From a bacterium (GTDB taxonomy: Bacteria; Myxococcota_A; Bradymonadia; UBA7976; UBA1532), in contig JAUHXC010000060.1 in NCBI GenBank assembly GCA_030427205.1, positions 1 to 51,960 on the forward strand: DNA of 51,960 nt, in the 5' to 3' direction. The notes under the pieces are model-generated. The model searched no databases, was not told the DNA's origin, and saw nothing but the letters and a program-made list of their open reading frames with translations. Both the position numbers and the translations under genes were made by a program. Below, one piece after another: positions 51,541 to 51,960 of the stretch; position 1 is the first letter of the stretch; the number at the start of each line of letters is the position of its first letter.

Positions 51541-51747
51541 TCGCCCGCCGTCGTACGGCGGGGGCGCCCGATCCGCCCACGGTCGTCCGGGCCAGCATCT
51601 CGACATACGCGGCGTTGAATAGCGGCGCTCGGTCGTGGAACCGGGCGTGCCCCGCTCATCGCCCGCTGCCGACGCTCGCCCCCAAAGGGGCGCCCCCACG
51701 TGGCGCCCATCGGTGTCGCCCACATCCACCCCTCGACAGGTACACCC

Positions 51748-51855
51748 ATGCCCATGCTCTCGTGGTGGGACGCCGCCGCCTATCTCGACGCCCGCGCCCG
51801 CGCTGCGGGGCGCTCCCCCTGCTATCGACTCGATGTCAAGCGACATGAAAATTGA
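51748..51855 (+). pseudogene. 5' end of a gene interrupted at the IS edge
   Basis: The ATG at 51748 (or 51754) opens a good coding stretch: MPMLSWWDAAAYLDARARAA and GRSPCYRL, which then enters the presumed insertion sequence end at 51834 and stops after DVKRHEN. The Trp/Ala-rich start is not one I recognise. The remainder of the gene should be on the far side of the element. Confidence 0.4.
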
Positions 51856-51893
51856 CCCACCCGGCGACACCAAAACTGACCCCCTCGACCATG

Positions 51894-51916
51894 GCCGGCG
51901 GCACCGTGCCGCCGGC
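51894..51916. terminator. Strong hairpin inside the IS end
   Basis: GCCGGCGGCAC / GTGCCGCCGGC is a perfect 11-bp stem with a one-base loop, placed 9 bp after the stop codon of the leftward gene. Probably the terminator of the IS operon. Confidence 0.55.
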
Positions 51917-51924
51917 TGATCAAT

Positions 51925-51960
51925 TCAACTCACCAACTCGGCCACCGGCGCATCGAGCAG
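51925..51960 (-). CDS. Last codons of a leftward gene, possibly IstB-like
   Basis: The minus strand from the window edge reads LLDAPVAELVS followed by TGA at 51927-51925. Position inside an IS21-like end suggests the ATP-binding helper (IstB) gene, but eleven residues are not enough to prove it. Confidence 0.3.
   Translation of the reverse strand: MLDAPVAELVS

Larger units (their letters stand above)
51834..51960. mobile_element. Terminal part of a probable IS21-type insertion sequence
   Basis: TGTCAAGCGACATGAAAATT, GACCCACC and then AAAACTGACCCCCTC form two copies of AAAAyTGACCC about 20 bp apart, which is the arrangement of the multiple terminal repeats (transposase binding sites) of IS21-like elements. 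Inside are a strong hairpin and the 3' end of a leftward gene. The element continues beyond the window; I cannot see the other end or a target duplication. Confidence 0.45.

Noticed and set aside
50743..51873. Repeat-containing proteins read from the 86-bp array (both strands have open frames of 180-380 codons)
   Set aside because: 86 is not a multiple of three, so each frame changes from unit to unit. The frames are open only because stop codons are rare in this GC-rich repeat.

Overview
The window is uniformly GC-rich with strong G/C bias at third codon positions. It carries many features typical of Myxococcota: lipoproteins with runs of Asp-Met-Ala-Pro behind the lipobox, MopE/thrombospondin-type-3-like metal-binding repeats, a VWA protein ending in a MYXO-CTERM-like tail, Cys-rich 'C..D.DC' modules, and extracellular contractile injection (eCIS) cargo. 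I cannot place it below phylum. No rRNA or tRNA gene was seen and I saw no CRISPR array.

Layout. 1-3.7 kb: secreted proteins (partial lipoprotein, VWA/MopE-like protein, 'DMAP' lipoprotein). 3.6-8.7 kb: Rpn-type nuclease pseudogene, small hypothetical, class III CoA-transferase, endonuclease/exonuclease/phosphatase-family protein, triple helix-turn-helix protein and a class I glutamine amidotransferase coupled to the gene before it. 8.7-15 kb: an 18-repeat MopE-like giant lipoprotein, a choice-of-anchor/PKD-like lipoprotein, a spermidine-synthase-like methyltransferase and a decayed membrane protein gene. 15.3-18.4 kb: one-TM protein, then lipoprotein hydrolase, FabZ-like dehydratase and ATP-grasp protein on the plus strand.

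18.6-33.9 kb is the most interesting part: an accessory island that looks like a biological-conflict system. After a small XRE regulator come two tandem TIR-NACHT-FGE/C-type-lectin-fold genes (A, B), one kinase-like(APH)-NACHT-FGE gene (C), a broken TIR-kinase gene (D') and an intact TIR-kinase-FGE gene (D). The C-terminal ends of B, C, D and the stub of D' are near-identical at DNA level except at a set of codons that vary mainly at positions 1 and 2 while keeping a third-position C. That is the pattern left by adenine-directed mutagenesis of AAC codons by a diversity-generating retroelement (DGR). About 100 bp of non-coding DNA after the stop codon is also shared. No intact reverse transcriptase or template repeat is in the window; a short coding relic at 29628-29860 might be the end of one. 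The picture is several different signalling/effector modules sharing one hypervariable sensor domain, probably diversified in trans or formerly in cis.

34-36.4 kb: cytochrome P460-like lipoprotein, Cys-rich lipoprotein, small membrane protein. 36.4-41.2 kb: unknown 582-aa protein, then an ABC/OLD-type ATPase plus a Toprim-like protein, a candidate two-gene defence system. 41.3-48 kb: a frameshifted immunity-like (SUKH/SMI1) gene, an AAA+ ATPase and a DUF4157 protein, i.e. an eCIS cargo locus without the structural genes. 48-52 kb: relics, a lipoprotein hydrolase with a coupled exported protein, an 86-bp tandem repeat array and, at the right edge, a gene start interrupted by what looks like the end of an IS21-type element.
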